This document shows positions 5,601-5,661 of a stretch of DNA of 5,661 bases, piece after piece. Under the pieces are notes generated by a model. The model saw only the letters and a list, made by a program, of their open reading frames with translations, was not told where the DNA came from and did not search any database. This stretch comes from Alphaproteobacteria bacterium (GTDB lineage Bacteria > Pseudomonadota > Alphaproteobacteria > Micropepsales > Micropepsaceae): assembly GCA_015654715.1 (NCBI GenBank), contig JAATGK010000118.1, positions 1-5,661 on the forward strand. Direction: 5' to 3'. A program made the translations under genes and the position numbers. The stretch's first letter is position 1. Every line of letters starts with the position of its first letter.

Positions 5601-5630
5601 GTTCGGCATCAACAGGGGAGTTCCGGGGCG

Positions 5631-5661
5631 ATGAGAATTCTCATGATCCTGATTCCGGAAA
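5631..5661 (+). CDS. Start of a further gene, cut by the window edge
   Basis: An ATG at 5631 opens a frame that reaches the window end (MRILMILIPE). GGGGAG lies about ten bases upstream. The sequence looks like a first buried beta strand, as in many Rossmann-like or DJ-1/PfpI-type proteins, but ten residues do not allow a family call. It lies 75 bp after the hydrolase on the same strand and could belong to the same regulon if transcription passes the hairpin. Confidence 0.5.
   Translation, partial: MRILMILIPE

Noticed and set aside
4914..5612. 232-codon minus-strand frame opposite the hydrolase
   Set aside because: It is antisense to a clear catalytic-triad hydrolase, with no domain and low-complexity composition; a shadow frame.

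Overview
The window looks like a GC-rich chromosomal segment from an alphaproteobacterium. The main support is a small-type purine cluster (purC, purS, purQ, purL as separate genes), a PurC with the N-terminus [13 protein letters not shown], a DUF1476 protein (the zeta inhibitor of alphaproteobacterial F1Fo-ATPase) and an OhrR-like MarR repressor. The order or genus cannot be fixed from sequence reading alone. I see no rRNA, tRNA, CRISPR array, insertion sequence or phage gene.

Positions 1-2741 (minus strand) hold a purine operon read in the order purC, purS, a DUF2059 exported protein, purQ, purL (cut by the window edge). PurS, PurQ and small PurL are the three subunits of FGAM synthase (step 4 of IMP synthesis), and PurC makes SAICAR. 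The DUF2059 gene is an oddity. It encodes a secreted protein with a signal peptide, sits between two subunits of one cytoplasmic enzyme, and its stop codon overlaps the purQ start in an ATGA. A plausible purC promoter (TTGCCC-N17-TATTTT) lies in the 224-bp divergent gap.

Positions 2966-3283 (plus strand) encode the 105-residue zeta-type ATPase inhibitor, divergent from purC. It converges on a secreted DUF3617-like protein of unknown role (3316-3879, minus).

Positions 3975-5661 form a regulatory pair and its possible extension. An OhrR-like MarR repressor (minus) is divergent from a Tat-exported cofactor-free haloperoxidase/perhydrolase-type alpha/beta hydrolase (plus). The AT-rich gap between them has two near-identical composite operators whose equivalent positions are exactly 53 bp apart, about five helical turns. 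One overlaps the predicted marR -10 and start point, the other the predicted hydrolase start point. A strong 11-bp hairpin follows the hydrolase. After it, at 5631, a further reading frame begins and runs off the window. The proposed logic is peroxide-sensing repression of a periplasmic perhydrolase together with autoregulation. This is the most interesting part of the window.
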